From: Chloroflexota bacterium
GTDB lineage: Bacteria > Chloroflexota > Anaerolineae > Promineifilales > Promineifilaceae
Direction of reading: 5' to 3'
Length of the DNA stretch: 55,247 bases
Assembly: GCA_012515125.1 (NCBI GenBank)
Contig: JAAYYY010000038.1
Location: forward strand, 1 to 55,247
Shown here one piece after another: positions 16,116-24,336 of the stretch. The stretch's first letter is position 1, and each line of letters opens with the position of its first letter. A program made the position numbers and the translations under genes. The notes below the pieces were generated by a model. The model ran no database searches. It was not told the origin of the DNA and saw nothing but the letters and a program-made list of their open reading frames with translations.

Positions 16116-19100
16116 GTGCAGCGTAAGGCGTCGGGTCAGGCGGACGTGAGCGTGTCGCCGGCCCGGCCGGACAGGCAAATGGGACCTTTACGGAAAGCGC
16201 GGCGGTTTATCTGGTTGCTGCTTCTGGCAGCGGCAACCGGCGTTGCCGCGCAGGGCCGCGACCCGTTGCCTGCGCAACCCTCCGCTTACTGGCGCTACGA
16301 TGCGCCCGGCCCTCTACAGATGGTGACGACGGGCGACCTGGACAACGACGGCATGCAGGAGTTCGTAGCCATCACGGAAGAGGGGCAGTTGCTCCTTCTG
16401 GGGGCCGACGGGCGCAATCGCTGGACGTACGAGCTGCGTGAGGGAACGCCTGTGCGGCATGTCATCACGCTCAACGTGGAGGGAGCCGTCGAGCCGGGGG
16501 GTGAGGTCCTGCTCGTCACGGATGACACGTTGCTGCTGCTAGACGAAGACAAGCGCGTCATGTGGCGGCGCGCGCTCGGCGGCGAGGCCGCGCCGGTAGA
16601 CCTGCAACCCTACGACCATGACGGCGACGGGAGTGAGGGCTTCCTCCTGGCCCTTTCCAGCGGAATCCTGCAATTCTATGACGGGGGCGGCGAGCTTGTG
16701 TGGCATTTCCCGGAAACACCGCCGGCGAGCGATAACCCGCTGCCGCAGCTCGCCGTCGGCGATGTGGACGGCGACGGGCAGGAGGAGATCGCCTTCAGCT
16801 ATTACCAGCAGTACAGCCGGCTTTCGCTGCTGGAGGGCAATCGCGTCGTTACCATGGCCCGGTCGCTAAGCGGGCAGGTGACGGCGCTGACGATGCCCCC
16901 GTTGGGCGAAGGCGGGCGTCACGTCATCGCCATGGGCAAGAGCTTCCGCGACCGGCACGAGCTGCTCGTCTACAACGAGAGCGGCGAAGAGCTCTGGCGG
17001 CGCACGCCGAACCTGCCGATTACGGCGCTTGCCTCCGGCAGCACGCCGGCTGGCGAGATACTCCTGGTCAGCACAAACGTGGGCACTGTCACGGCTTACG
17101 ATGCCGCGGGAACCCGCCTCTGGCGCTTCCAGCCGGATACGCCGTCGCGCACCGTTTCTGGCCTCTCTCCCAGTCCGAACGTCGTGGGCGAGAACCAGCC
17201 TGCCGTGGCGCTGACCCTCACCCCGCGCGAGGTTCGTGGCGGGACCGCCATCGAGGTGATCCTCCTCGACAACGGCGGGCAGCGTCTGCTCTCATTCCCT
17301 CTGGCGTCGGGCAGCGGGCAGAGCCGGCTGGTGGACAGCAACGGCGACGGGATCAGCGAGCTGTTGCTGGGGAGCTTTGGCACCCTCTCGCTCACCGATC
17401 CGGGTACGGGCGCGCGAAAGAACGGTCCGGCGCCGAACTGGCCCTACCGCGTCTCGCAGCCCCAGTCGATGCTCGTCGCCGATCTCGACGGCGACGAGCA
17501 GGACGAGCTGCTGGTGGGCGCGGAAGGGCTGATTCACCTGATCGAGAGCGAAGACGCGCGGACGCGAGGCCAGCTGCCGCTCGGCGGCACCATCACCGAG
17601 CTGGCGCTGGCGCACAATGAAGAGGGTATCCCGTTTATCGTGGCGGCGAACTTTAATCCTCCCGATCCACAAACGGCAGAGCCCACGCATGAAACGTGGC
17701 TGGAGCTGTGGCAGGCCAGCGGGCGCGTAGCCTGGACAGAACCCCAGCGCATCGCCGGCAGCGTCACGGCGCTGGCGGTCGGCGACCTGAACGGGGATGG
17801 CGCCGACGAGATCGTCAGCGGCACGGATAGCGGCCAGGTAATAGCCTACAGCCTGGATAATGAGATCCTCTGGCAGACCGAGCTCGGCAGCCCTGTCAGG
17901 CACCTGCTGGTCGTTGACGAGGGCGACGACGGCGCCGCCGAGCTGGTCGCCGTCACCCGGGGCAATGCCGTCACGCTGATAGCGGGCACCGGCCACAGCC
18001 GTGTCCTGACCTACTACAACGTCAACGACGTCGACTTCGTCTACCCGTTTCCGTACCGCGATAGGCTGGGCCGGGCGTTGCTCCTGGCGACCCACGACGG
18101 CGTGCTGCGCGGGCTCACGTGGGCGGGTCAGGAGGTCTGGCAGAGGGCCATCGGCGACGGCCCACTGACCATCGTGCGCCCGGCCGACGACGATTTCCTC
18201 ATCGGCACAGCCGACGACAGGGTGCACCTCTACAGCGTGCGCGAAGACGAGCTGCTCTGGACGCTGGAGGAGGTGGGTGGGGTACAGGACATTTACTGGG
18301 GGAATCTCGACGGCGGCGGCGCCCGCGACGTAGCCATCGGCAATGCAGCCGGCAACGTTCTGCTCCTGACCAGCGACCGGCGCGAGTGGGACCGGCTCAA
18401 TCTGGGCAGCGGCATCTTCCGGCTGGCAGGCTTGCGCGTGGGCGGCGGTGACCACACCCAGTTGGTGACGCTGACGCAGAACGGCGTGGTGCAGCTATTT
18501 GAAGCCAAGCCGAACCGCCCGCCACTGCTCGTTGCGCCGCAGACGGAGGTCGGGCCGGGACAATACGTCGTTCGCGTTACCGTGATCGAGGAGGAGACTG
18601 ACACGGTCACGGTTTCGCTGGAGACATGGGACGAGGCCGAGCGGCAGTGGGTTGTGCAACAAGAGCAACAGGCCGAAGGCAGCCATGACGTCTCCTTCAT
18701 CTTCAGCCCCAGGGCTGTGGGCCCGCTCCGCTATCGCTTTGTCTACGACGACGGCACCAACCGGGGCGTGGTGCAGCCGCCACCCGGCCCAGAGCCCCAA
18801 CCACCGGCCGGTCTGCCCAGGGGGCTGCTGGCGCCTGCCGGCCTGCTCCTCGTCCTGATGAGCGCCGTTCTCATCGTCCGCCAGGCGCTTTCCACGCCGG
18901 CGCGGGCGGGCCGTTTCTACAACCGTGTCAAGCAGCAGCCGGCGAACACGCTGCAGCTGGTGAACAGCCAGTACCGGAGCGAAGGAGGGTCGCCCGATTT
19001 CCTGTTAAGTCTTGCCAACCTCGCCCGCCGCGCCGGCAATGAGCCGCTGGCGAACCTGGCCAACGGCCTCTTCCTCCTGGAGACACGTCCTGACGCGGCG

Positions 19101-21050
19101 CTGCCGATCATCAATGGAGCGCTGAGCGAAGCCAGGGAGGTCGCCGTTCCGTGGCGCAGGCTGGACTCATGGCGGGCAACCTTCGAGATGGGCCAGCGGT
19201 TGCTGGAGGCGCCCACCATTACGGAGCTGGCGCTGCTGCGTCCACGACTGCTGCAACTGATCCAGATGCGACACGCAGCCGGAATGCCGTCGGCCGGCTT
19301 TGAGACGCTGCTGCGGGTGCTGGCCTGCCTGCGAGACAGCGAGCGGGTCGAGCTGGCCGAGGACCGCATCGTCTATCTGCACGAGGCGACCATCCTGCTC
19401 AACCAGATCAACCGGCGCCTGGTAGCGTGGCCCCGGACGGTCGATAACCGGCTTGTGGCGGCGATTGTCGAACGAAACCTCGGGCTGGTACGCGCCGAAA
19501 CGGAGACGCTGCGCGGGCAGGCCCAGCTAGTGGTCAGGCTGAAAACCAAGCGGTTGGCGGCGCAGGACGGACAGGCCGTCGTCGCCCTGGAGATCGAGAA
19601 CCACGGTCGCTCCCCGGCGGAAAACGTCGTGGTCATCCTCGAAGAAGACCCGGCGTATGCGGTGGGCAGCCCTCCCAGGACGCTCCCCGTGCTGTCGCCA
19701 GGGCGCAGCTATCAGGTCGAGTTCCAGCTTTCTCCGGCCGTCATGGACCGCTTCCGCGTCGCCGTTAGCATTCACTACGACGACCGGAACCACAAGGGGC
19801 GGCGGCTGGCCTTTGCCGATATGGTCCATCTGCTGCCGCCGGTTCGCGATTTCAAGCCCATTCCCAATCCATACACGCCCGGCACGCCGCTGCGGCGCAA
19901 CAGCCCGTTGTTCTATGGGCGCGAGGAGCTGTTTGACTTTATCGCCGACAACGTCGATCGGATTACAGGCCGTAACGTACTGATCCTCGTCGGCCAGCGG
20001 CGCTCCGGCAAGACGTCGGCGCTCCTCCGGCTGGCCCAGCAGCTGCCGGAACGGATCGTGCCTGTGTACATCGACTGCCAGTCGCTGGGTGTGCTGCCGG
20101 GGATGGCGGCGCTGCTGCACGACATCGCCTGGCTCATCGCCGACGCCCTGCTTAGCCGAGGATACGACGTAACGGTACCGCCGCCGGCTGACTGGCGCGA
20201 CGACCCGGCCGGGGAGTTCCAGCGGCGGTTTGTGCCCTCGGTGCTGGGCAAGCTACCTCCGGGTACGACGCTGCTGCTCGTCTTCGACGAGTTTGAAGTC
20301 TTCGAGAAGCTGGTCGCCGACGAGATCCTGCCGCCCACCTTCTTCAGCTTCCTGCGCCACCTCATGCAGCACAGCGAGGGGCTGGGTTTCGTCTTCGTCG
20401 GCACCCAGCGCCTGGAGGAGATGGGCAGCGATTACTGGTCAGTCCTCTTCAACATCGCTCTCTACAAGCAGATTGGCTTCCTCTCGCAGGAGGCGGCGAC
20501 GCGCCTGATTTGCGAGCCGGTCGCGCCACACATCATCTACGACGACCTCGCCCTCGACAAAATCTGGCGGGTGACGGCCGGACAGCCCTATTTCGTGCAG
20601 CTCGTCTGCTACACCCTCGTCAAGCGGGCCAACGAACAGCGGACCGGTTACGTGACGATAAGCGACGTAAATGCCGCTCTGGACGAGATGCTCCGGCTTG
20701 GCGAGGTCCATTTCGCCTACATCTGGCAGCGCTCCACGCGCGTCGAGCGGGCTCTACTCGCTGCCGTGGCCCATCAGCTGGACCGCGACATGCCCTTCCA
20801 CCCCGCCGACTTGGTGCTTTACCTGGAGGAGTACGGTTTTCGCTTTGAGCCGGCCGAGGTGACGGCCGGGCTGACACGGCTGGTCGAGCGGGAGATCATG
20901 CGGGAGATCACCGGCGATGCGGCCGTGCTCTACGAGCTGAAGATTGGCCTGGTGGGGCTATGGGCGGCGCAGAACAAGAGCCTTTCCCGGCTCTACGAGA
21001 GCGGGAACGGGGCGACGGAGGAGCGGCCCGCCCGTCGCGAGCACGCTTAG
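16116..21050 (+). CDS. Transmembrane sensor: FG-GAP/propeller-like ectodomain plus cytosolic STAND-like ATPase
   Basis: A 1644-residue multidomain protein. A signal sequence or anchor ('RRFIWLLLLAAATGVAAQG') is followed by about 850 extracellular residues. These hold at least eight FG-GAP/VCBS-like repeats with calcium-loop motifs, for example 'GDLDNDGMQEFV' (74), 'GDVDGDGQEEIAF' (215), 'ADLDGDEQDELLV' (455) and 'GDLNGDGADEIV' (556). One membrane helix spans about 904-924. Inside the cell come a helical-repeat-like region (945-1130) and a CARDB-like beta domain (1139-1215). The ATPase has 'FYGREEL' (1265), Walker A 'GQRRSGKTS' (1292), Walker B 'LLLVFDEFEVF' (1386), 'GTQRLEE' and 'GQPYFVQLV'. 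A winged-helix-like tail ends it. The start is GTG 16116 or, with a cleaner signal peptide, ATG 16179; neither has a good Shine-Dalgarno. It may sense an external ligand and signal through the STAND-wHTH neighbour; that link is inferred. Confidence 0.8.
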   Translation: MQRKASGQADVSVSPARPDRQMGPLRKARRFIWLLLLAAATGVAAQGRDPLPAQPSAYWRYDAPGPLQMVTTGDLDNDGMQEFVAITEEGQLLLLGADGRNRWTYELREGTPVRHVITLNVEGAVEPGGEVLLVTDDTLLLLDEDKRVMWRRALGGEAAPVDLQPYDHDGDGSEGFLLALSSGILQFYDGGGELVWHFPETPPASDNPLPQLAVGDVDGDGQEEIAFSYYQQYSRLSLLEGNRVVTMARSLSGQVTALTMPPLGEGGRHVIAMGKSFRDRHELLVYNESGEELWRRTPNLPITALASGSTPAGEILLVSTNVGTVTAYDAAGTRLWRFQPDTPSRTVSGLSPSPNVVGENQPAVALTLTPREVRGGTAIEVILLDNGGQRLLSFPLASGSGQSRLVDSNGDGISELLLGSFGTLSLTDPGTGARKNGPAPNWPYRVSQPQSMLVADLDGDEQDELLVGAEGLIHLIESEDARTRGQLPLGGTITELALAHNEEGIPFIVAANFNPPDPQTAEPTHETWLELWQASGRVAWTEPQRIAGSVTALAVGDLNGDGADEIVSGTDSGQVIAYSLDNEILWQTELGSPVRHLLVVDEGDDGAAELVAVTRGNAVTLIAGTGHSRVLTYYNVNDVDFVYPFPYRDRLGRALLLATHDGVLRGLTWAGQEVWQRAIGDGPLTIVRPADDDFLIGTADDRVHLYSVREDELLWTLEEVGGVQDIYWGNLDGGGARDVAIGNAAGNVLLLTSDRREWDRLNLGSGIFRLAGLRVGGGDHTQLVTLTQNGVVQLFEAKPNRPPLLVAPQTEVGPGQYVVRVTVIEEETDTVTVSLETWDEAERQWVVQQEQQAEGSHDVSFIFSPRAVGPLRYRFVYDDGTNRGVVQPPPGPEPQPPAGLPRGLLAPAGLLLVLMSAVLIVRQALSTPARAGRFYNRVKQQPANTLQLVNSQYRSEGGSPDFLLSLANLARRAGNEPLANLANGLFLLETRPDAALPIINGALSEAREVAVPWRRLDSWRATFEMGQRLLEAPTITELALLRPRLLQLIQMRHAAGMPSAGFETLLRVLACLRDSERVELAEDRIVYLHEATILLNQINRRLVAWPRTVDNRLVAAIVERNLGLVRAETETLRGQAQLVVRLKTKRLAAQDGQAVVALEIENHGRSPAENVVVILEEDPAYAVGSPPRTLPVLSPGRSYQVEFQLSPAVMDRFRVAVSIHYDDRNHKGRRLAFADMVHLLPPVRDFKPIPNPYTPGTPLRRNSPLFYGREELFDFIADNVDRITGRNVLILVGQRRSGKTSALLRLAQQLPERIVPVYIDCQSLGVLPGMAALLHDIAWLIADALLSRGYDVTVPPPADWRDDPAGEFQRRFVPSVLGKLPPGTTLLLVFDEFEVFEKLVADEILPPTFFSFLRHLMQHSEGLGFVFVGTQRLEEMGSDYWSVLFNIALYKQIGFLSQEAATRLICEPVAPHIIYDDLALDKIWRVTAGQPYFVQLVCYTLVKRANEQRTGYVTISDVNAALDEMLRLGEVHFAYIWQRSTRVERALLAAVAHQLDRDMPFHPADLVLYLEEYGFRFEPAEVTAGLTRLVEREIMREITGDAAVLYELKIGLVGLWAAQNKSLSRLYESGNGATEERPARREHA

Positions 21051-21059
21051 GGGCGTAAC

Positions 21060-21554
21060 TCAGAAGGTCAGCTCGCGGGGACGCCAGAGCGCCATCAGCT
21101 GAGCCTGCCCATCGGCCCGCAGCCCCTGCCAGCGTTCGACGGGCAGCGCGACGACGGCGAGAGCGGCGGTGGGCAGCCTCTCGTCTTCGCCGGTCAGCTC
21201 GTCCAGCAGCTCCTCGAGTCCGGGATTGTGGGCCACGACGAGCACGCGGCTGTGGTCGTCGGAGAGGCGGCTCAGCGCGTCTATGAAAGTGGAGGCATCG
21301 GCCAGATAAAAATCGCGCGACTGCTCGATGGGACCCTCGTAACCGCAGGCTTCGGCTACGAGGCGGGCCGTCGTGCGGGCCCGGACGGCGCTGGAGCTGA
21401 GGATCAGGTCGGGTAGCAACTCCTCATCCCGCAGGAGCCGGCCCATGCGGGGTGCGTCGCGTTCGCCCCGGCTGTTGAGCGGGCGTTCGTGGTCGGAGAG
21501 CGTGTCAGACGCCCAGCTCGACTTGGCATGGCGCAAGATCAGGATCGTCTTCAT
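21060..21554 (-). CDS. sixA: SixA-like phosphohistidine phosphatase
   Basis: A 164-residue histidine-phosphatase-superfamily protein of the short SixA branch. 'MKTILILRHAKSSW' carries the RHG-type catalytic His. 'HERPLNSRGERDAPRMG' is typical of SixA, and 'VLVVAHNPGLEELL' carries the second catalytic His. SixA removes phosphate from histidine of phosphocarrier or phosphorelay proteins. ATG 21554 follows GGGAGG by four bases, and a TATAAT at 21589-21594 (minus) lies about 35 bases upstream. It converges on the transmembrane STAND gene, with nine bases between the two stops. With two histidine kinases in the window a signalling role is plausible, but proximity to the STAND pair does not show a link. 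Confidence 0.85.
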   Translation of the reverse strand: MKTILILRHAKSSWASDTLSDHERPLNSRGERDAPRMGRLLRDEELLPDLILSSSAVRARTTARLVAEACGYEGPIEQSRDFYLADASTFIDALSRLSDDHSRVLVVAHNPGLEELLDELTGEDERLPTAALAVVALPVERWQGLRADGQAQLMALWRPRELTF

Positions 21555-21784
21555 TCGTCCTCCCGGCGCAGGAAAAATGTATCGCGAAATTATACCCGTT
21601 ATCTGTACCGGGTCATAGATTGGCGGCGTCTTTCCATGTTATACAGAGGGAGCACGGGCTGCTCCGCGACCGGGAGCGGCTGGATGGCGGGGGGATAGGA
21701 GCCGGTTCCACCGGCTTCGACAACCGATGCAAGGCGGCAGCGACGGACTGGCACGACACAGAACCACAGGATAGGAGAACCAAT

Positions 21785-22741
21785 ATGCCTGACATTGGCT
21801 ACGCGCTTTCCAGCGAAGAACATGGACCGAACGATCTGGTGCGCAACGCCCAACGCGCGGAGGAATCTGGCTTTCGCTTCGCCCTCATCTCTGATCACTA
21901 CCATCCCTGGGTTTCGGCCCAGGGCCATAGCCCGTTTGTCTGGAGCGTCATCGGGGGCATCGCCCAGGCGACCGACGCCCTGCGCTTGGGCACCGGCGTA
22001 ACCTGCCCGATTATGCGCATTCACCCGGCGATCATTGCCCAGGCTGCGGCGACTTCGGCGGCCATGATGCCGGGCCGCTTCTTTCTGGGCGTAGGCACCG
22101 GCGAGAACCTGAACGAACACGTTCTGGGAATCCGCTGGCCCCCCTTCGACGTCCGGCTCGATATGTTCGAGGAAGCCATCGAGATCATCCGCCTGCTGTG
22201 GGAGGGCGAAAACGTGAGCTACTGGGGCGAGTTCTACACGGTCGAGGATGCCCGCCTCTTCACCGTGCCCGATTCCCCCCCACCCCTCTATGTCGCCGCG
22301 AGCGGGGAAGTGATGGCCGAAGCAGCCGGCGAGCTGGGCGACGGCTTCATCACCACGTCTCCGAAGAAAGAGTTGGTCCAGGCCTACGGTAGCGGGGGCG
22401 GCGAAGGGCCGCGCATCGGCCAGCTAACCGTCTGCTGGGCGCCGACGAAGGAAGAGGCAATCGAGACCGTTTATAAGATCTGGCCGAATAGCGGGTTGCC
22501 GGGCGAGCTATCCGCCGAGCTGCGCACGGTTGAGCATTTCGAGCAGGCGGTGAAGTTAGTCACAAAAGAACAGGCCTCTAAAGATATGCCTGTCGGACCC
22601 AATGCTCAGGAGCATATTGACGGCATTCAGAAATACCTCGACGCCGGTTTCGACCAGGTCTACATTCACCAGATTGGGCACGAGCAGGAGGGCTTTTTCC
22701 AGTTCTACGCGCAGGAGGTCTTGCCCAGCTTTCACAACTAG
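21785..22741 (+). CDS. F420-dependent luciferase-fold oxidoreductase (F420_G6P-like family)
   Basis: A 318-residue LLM-class TIM barrel. 'MPDIGYALSSEEHGPNDLVRNAQRAEESGF', 'LISDHYHPWVSAQGHSPFVW' and 'ALRLGTGVTCP' are typical of the group that includes F420-dependent glucose-6-phosphate dehydrogenase and related TIGR03557 proteins. 'PGRFFLGVGTGENLNEHVLG' and 'LYVAASGEVMAEAAGELGDG' complete the fold. The ORF track begins 55 codons earlier, but ATG 21785 has AGGAG seven bases upstream and begins the conserved sequence. The substrate is unknown; F420 use is inferred from family. It lies 14 bases before the DUF2267 gene. Confidence 0.88.
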   Translation: MPDIGYALSSEEHGPNDLVRNAQRAEESGFRFALISDHYHPWVSAQGHSPFVWSVIGGIAQATDALRLGTGVTCPIMRIHPAIIAQAAATSAAMMPGRFFLGVGTGENLNEHVLGIRWPPFDVRLDMFEEAIEIIRLLWEGENVSYWGEFYTVEDARLFTVPDSPPPLYVAASGEVMAEAAGELGDGFITTSPKKELVQAYGSGGGEGPRIGQLTVCWAPTKEEAIETVYKIWPNSGLPGELSAELRTVEHFEQAVKLVTKEQASKDMPVGPNAQEHIDGIQKYLDAGFDQVYIHQIGHEQEGFFQFYAQEVLPSFHN

Positions 22742-22755
22742 AGAGGAGAAATCTC

Positions 22756-23166
22756 ATGCAGTTTGAAGAGTTCAGTGGACAGGTACAGAATCTCGCGCGC
22801 CTTCCTTCGCAGGGAGAGACGATGCGCGCCGTCGCCGCCGTGCTGGAGACGCTCGGCGAGCGCCTGCACGGCAACCAGGCGGAGACGCTGGCAGCCCAGC
22901 TCCCGGCCGCCATCGGCGCCTACCTGCGCTTGGCCAAACGGAAAGAAGATTACGACCTCGACGAGTTCTTCCGGCGTGTGGCCGAGCGAGAAGGAGCCGG
23001 CGTGGATCTGCCTGGAGCCGTCCACCACGCGCGTGTCGTCATTCACGTGTTGCAGCAAGCCGTCTCACCCGGTGAGATTCGGGACGTCCTGGCCCAATTG
23101 CCCGAAAACTGGACGGCCCTTTTTGAGGCCGGACCGGAGGGAGAATTTGTAGCTGGAGACAAATGA
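22756..23166 (+). CDS. DUF2267 domain protein
   Basis: A 136-residue soluble helical protein of the DUF2267 family: 'MQFEEFSGQVQNLARLPSQGETMRAVAAVLETLGERL', followed by 'LPAAIGAYL' and 'LPENWTALFEAGP'. The family often lies next to stress or redox genes, but its function is not established. ATG 22756 has GAGGAG upstream. It follows the F420-type oxidoreductase by 14 bases and precedes gap by 60 bases, so the first two are likely one transcript and gap may be read from it too. Confidence 0.85.
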   Translation: MQFEEFSGQVQNLARLPSQGETMRAVAAVLETLGERLHGNQAETLAAQLPAAIGAYLRLAKRKEDYDLDEFFRRVAEREGAGVDLPGAVHHARVVIHVLQQAVSPGEIRDVLAQLPENWTALFEAGPEGEFVAGDK

Positions 23167-23226
23167 AGGTAAGGTATGATACCTCAGTGACTCAAGGCTT
23201 GTTCAACCTCAGAAGGAGAACAAAAG

Positions 23227-24261
23227 ATGGCAATGAAAGTAGGGATTAACGGTTTTGGCCGGATTGGCCGGGCAGCCTTCAAGATCATCCAGGAAGTACC
23301 AGAGCTGGAGGTCGGCGCTATTAACGACCTGGTCCCCACGGATAATCTGGCTTATCTACTCAAATATGACACGGTCTACGGGCGCTATCCCGGAACCGTC
23401 GAAGTAGACGGCGACACGCTCGTTGTAGACGGCAGGCGCTATCCTGTTTCACACGAGAAGGATCCGGCGCAAATCCCCTGGGAAGAGAATGGCGTCGAGC
23501 TGGTTATCGAATCGACCGGCGTCTTCACCACCGTGGATGCCGTGCGCAAGCACCTGGAGGCCGGGGCGCGGACAGTGCTGCTTTCGGCGCCGGCCAAGGA
23601 CGACATGGCCACTATCGTACACGGTGTGAGCAAAGTGGACCCAAACGAGAACATCCTCTCCTGCGCGAGCTGCACGACTAACAGCATCACGCCGGTAGTG
23701 GAAATCATGGAGCGGCACTTCGGCGTCGAAAAGGCGATCCTGACGACGATTCACGCCTACACCTCGTCGCAGGGCATTGTCGATGGGCCGTCGAAGAAGT
23801 GGAATCGCGGACGGGCCGGCGCAGCAAACTTCGTGCCCACGACGACCGGCGCGGCCATCGCCACAGCCAAGGCGCTCCCCTCGGTCGAGGGCAAGTTTGA
23901 CGGTATCGCTGTGCGTGGCCCGGTGCCCGTGGGCTCGGTCTCCGACCTGACCTTCGTGCTGGAGCGGAACACGACGGAAGAGGAAGTCAACAACATCTTC
24001 CGCCAGGAAGCCGCTTCGGAGCAGTACGAGGAGGTGCTGGCGGTGGCCGAAGATCCCATCGTCTCCTCGGACATTATCGGCGACGCCCACGCCTCTATCG
24101 TCGATCTGAACATGACCAAGGTCGTGGACGGCAACCTGGTGAAGGTACTCGCCTGGTACGACAACGAGTGGGGCTACACCAGCCAGCTGGTGCGCGAGGC
24201 GCGCCGCTTTGCGCGGGCCAGGGAAAAGGCCACGGAGTACGTCGCCGAGCGCGGCGACTAG
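23227..24261 (+). CDS. gap: Type I glyceraldehyde-3-phosphate dehydrogenase
   Basis: A complete 344-residue GAPDH, catalysing the NAD(P)-dependent phosphorylation and oxidation of glyceraldehyde 3-phosphate in glycolysis. 'KVGINGFGRIGRAAFK' is the Rossmann nucleotide-binding motif. 'SCASCTTNSITPV' contains the catalytic Cys. 'HAYTSSQGIVDGP' and 'RAGAANFVPTTTGAA' are substrate and phosphate loops, and 'WYDNEWGYTSQLV' closes the enzyme. AGAAGGAG stands ten bases before ATG 23227. A TATGAT at 23175-23180 inside GGTATGATACC may be its -10 box. A strong terminator follows the gene. Confidence 0.97.
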   Translation: MAMKVGINGFGRIGRAAFKIIQEVPELEVGAINDLVPTDNLAYLLKYDTVYGRYPGTVEVDGDTLVVDGRRYPVSHEKDPAQIPWEENGVELVIESTGVFTTVDAVRKHLEAGARTVLLSAPAKDDMATIVHGVSKVDPNENILSCASCTTNSITPVVEIMERHFGVEKAILTTIHAYTSSQGIVDGPSKKWNRGRAGAANFVPTTTGAAIATAKALPSVEGKFDGIAVRGPVPVGSVSDLTFVLERNTTEEEVNNIFRQEAASEQYEEVLAVAEDPIVSSDIIGDAHASIVDLNMTKVVDGNLVKVLAWYDNEWGYTSQLVREARRFARAREKATEYVAERGD

Positions 24262-24288
24262 GCCGAAACAGCCTTTAGCACAGCAAGC

Positions 24289-24332
24289 GACACCTCCCGG
24301 CAGCGGATACCGCCGGGAGGTGTCTTTCTTTT
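24289..24332 (+). terminator. Rho-independent terminator of gap
   Basis: A perfect 13-bp stem (GACACCTCCCGGC paired with GCCGGGAGGTGTC), a ten-base loop and the tract TTTCTTTT. The T tract is only on the plus strand, so it ends the gap transcript rather than the opposing glucan synthase transcript. Confidence 0.93.
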
Positions 24333-24336
24333 CTGG

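Noticed and set aside
17292-18455. Minus-strand ORF of 387 codons within the transmembrane STAND gene
   Set aside because: It lies wholly opposite the FG-GAP-like repeats, which have clear motifs, and has no start signal or recognisable domain.
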